From contig WBMV01002763.1 of the NCBI GenBank assembly GCA_013396655.1, positions 573 through 64,572 on the forward strand: a stretch of 64,000 nucleotides of DNA, given 5' to 3'. The translations under genes and the position numbers were made by a program. The notes beneath the pieces were generated by a model. It was given only the letters and a program-made list of their open reading frames with translations. It ran no database searches and was not told the DNA's origin. Origin of the DNA: Campylorhamphus procurvoides (Eukaryota > Chordata > Aves > Passeriformes > Dendrocolaptidae). Below, piece after piece: positions 61,882-64,000 of the stretch; the first letter of the stretch is position 1; each line of letters opens with the position of its first letter.

Positions 61882-62382
61882 AGGGATGTGCAGTGAGCTG
61901 GAAACCAATTAAACTGTGGTGTTAGATAGGTGACGAAAAGGGCTCTGTAAAAACAGGATAGTGCCAGAAGCTGGAGTTTATAAAGCACCTGGTATCCAGT
62001 GAATAATAATAACATTAACCATGTTCTGAACTAATTTGTTTTGTAGAGAGAACTGGAGTAAGAAAAGAAAAGCTTAAACAAAATGTCAAGTTCAGGCAAC
62101 ACACCTGGAGGAAAAGATGAAAGAATCATGTTTAAAAATGCTGTTTAAAAAAATCCGATGTTTTAAAATATGCCCAATAGTACAAAAGACCAGTTAATAA
62201 AGAAAGGCTTGAGGACTACCAATACTGACAGCCAGACCTCATATAAAATAACTATAAAATATGAAGTGACTGTGATAAGGACTCTCATTGAGGGGAAGGG
62301 AAGGAGGTGGGAGGAAAGCATGAGTCACTACAACCAATTCGCCAAATCTCTTGCATTTACCATCAGTATTCTTGCAGGATAC

Positions 62383-62447
62383 ACTGATCCTCAAAAGATA
62401 CTGATCCTCAAAAGATACTGATCCTCAGAGATACTGATTCCCAAAAG
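62383..62447. repeat. 17-bp tandem array, four units
   Basis: ACTGATCCTCAAAAGAT is found at 62383-62399 and 62400-62416. It is then shortened and changed at 62417-62432 and 62433-62447. Confidence 0.95.
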
Positions 62448-63761
62448 TCAGAGTCACCTATGGGGTACAGTTAGCATAGACTTCCAGCTGAGCTCTTTGG
62501 GCTGCTGCATTTTGTTTCACATCCCCCCATTCAGGGAGAGAACTGCAAATCCTGCTGCTTCCTGGCTGGTGATGTGAAAGGCAACAGAGACATTAAGAGA
62601 GAGTTCAGATGGAAATGGCCACGGTCCATCTGCCTGAGGCAACAGCTTGGACTGTCCACCCTGGGAGCCCAGTGACCAACAGAGACGCCAGTGGAGAGAC
62701 ACCTCCAGAGGCCAAATGAGGTTATAGGATAACCAACTCATCCTGCTTCTTATATACCTCCCTCTGTCCTTTTGCAGCTTCTGCTCTCTGGGTTCGCTCT
62801 AATCTTCATCTCCCCTTCCCCAGCTGTAGCCCAGTCTCCACCAGGAGAGCTGCAGTATCACACTCAGAGAGAACTTTGCCTCTCAGACTACTAAATCCAT
62901 CAGCTGTATAGCTGGGTCAGGCATGTCCATCACTTAATTTTCTAAAGAATAAATAAAACAGGACTCCGGATACTGCTCCAGCCTTACAGGATGAGGAGAA
63001 TAGAGGAATAAAGCTTTCCTTAACATGCTCAATCCTCACCCACAGCTGTTGCAAACTGTCAGGATTGCTCACAGCTTCCAGTCCTGACCTGTTTCTGGCG
63101 AGAGGCTGAATTAAAAACTGAACCTCCACAGCCCCTCCAAGCAAGTTTCACGTCTTAAAAAAAACCCCGAAACCAAAAAAACACTAAAACATTTGCACAG
63201 CCACGTTTCCATATCTGGGCAGAACATACAGAGCTGTGTACACAAGGGAATCTCTGGCAATCACTGGAGTGAAGATTTTTTTGCCATTAGAACAATTATT
63301 TGGAAGCAAAGCCACATTTATGCACATGCACATGCTGAAATCAAGGCAAGAATGAGTCCTTTGCATAGGAAGTAAATGGAGCTGTAAGTAAACCAGTTGG
63401 ACAGTGTTGTTTTATATATATAGCCAGACTAATTAGCACTGGTTTCAATGTTTGAATAAAGAAATAGTTAGGAAAAGATAAGTCAGTATCCTTAATTCGC
63501 ATTCTGCACGGACTCACAAAGACAATTGCAGTAGTTTGGTCATTTTGAAACACAGGGAGAGGATAAAAACTGCTTGCTCTGAACATCCAATTTTACCTGC
63601 TGCAATCTCATTATTTTCTACAGAATTGCACTGTCAAAGAAATAGAGTTAAACACTGAATTAAGCTCAAAGATACTGGCAAAATCAGGTGAAATTGTACA
63701 CAATATTGAAGCATTACCCTCTTTCATAAATATGAACAAACTTTTCAGGCTTTTTAGCAGA

Positions 63762-63811
63762 TTTCATTTCTTTCTTTCTTCCTTTCTTCCTTTCTNTGTT
63801 TCTATCTTTTT
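63762..63811. repeat. Pyrimidine tract (CTTT/CCTT)n with an undetermined base
   Basis: CTTT and CCTT units on the plus strand, with an N at 63796. Likely a variable microsatellite where reads disagreed. Confidence 0.9.
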
Positions 63812-64000
63812 ATAGGTTCTGTGTTCACAGACCTGACAGCACCAGCTCCCGATGCTGCTTTGAAATCAAAGCTCCACTGACTGTTATTGGTTCTGTTCTA
63901 GTATTGATACCTATTACCTGCTGTGTGAGGCAAATCACTGCCACTGGAATCAGCCAGATAAAAACCTAAACCCCTCAAACACAGAGAAATTAAAAAGAGA

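Larger units (their letters stand above)
60223..64000. other. Unique sequence to the window end, no gene seen
   Basis: No recognised gene. Somewhat more GC-rich at 60500-60660 and 62460-62900, where open frames are short and have no domain. It contains a GT run (61862-61881), a 17-bp tandem array (62383-62447) and a pyrimidine tract (63762-63811). Confidence 0.5.

Noticed and set aside
62383..62447. Short regularly spaced repeats considered as a CRISPR-like array
   Set aside because: Units are directly adjacent with no spacers, and the sequence is clearly vertebrate. It is a minisatellite.

Overview
This window looks like vertebrate, almost certainly bird, nuclear DNA that contains no recognisable protein-coding gene. 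The sequence is AT-rich and CpG-poor. Its only abundant transposon family is CR1, the dominant avian LINE, many copies of which still carry the short ATTCTRTG-type 3' tail repeat or its complement. There is no trace of LINE-1 or Alu. One LTR at each of two places has the look of passerine endogenous retrovirus LTRs, so a songbird is the best guess. That species-level guess is inference from repeat style only.

Layout. 1-464 is a retroviral LTR running off the left edge (inverted CCAAT motifs, TATA box, AATAAA). 465-31.7 kb is AT-rich unique sequence with CR1 fragments at 1.3, 4.7, 10.3, 12.1, 14.0, 16.1, 17.1, 23.1 and 31.0 kb. 31.74-32.24 kb is a second, complete-looking LTR on the minus strand. 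32.2-46.7 kb holds CR1 pieces at 36.6, 41.6 (a decayed reverse-transcriptase fragment), 45.5 and 46.3 kb. The 41.2-52.3 kb stretch also carries several fragments resembling the ancient MIR SINE. At 50.17-50.32 kb there is a sequence derived from 5S ribosomal RNA with an internal 38-bp tandem duplication. 52-64 kb is mostly unique sequence with two short CR1 tails and several simple repeats. One undetermined base (N) lies in a pyrimidine tract at 63796.

Coding potential. I read the long open frames on both strands. They are short, start and stop arbitrarily, overlap frames on the other strand, or fall inside repeats (the longest lie wholly or partly across CR1). None shows a domain I recognise. 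The window is therefore either intergenic or deep inside a large intron, and nothing in it decides which.

No novel multi-gene system is visible. The observations most worth checking are the duplicated 5S-derived sequence, the cluster of MIR-like fragments, three unique blocks that stand out by CpG retention and motif content as candidate conserved non-coding (enhancer-like) elements, and a few local duplications.
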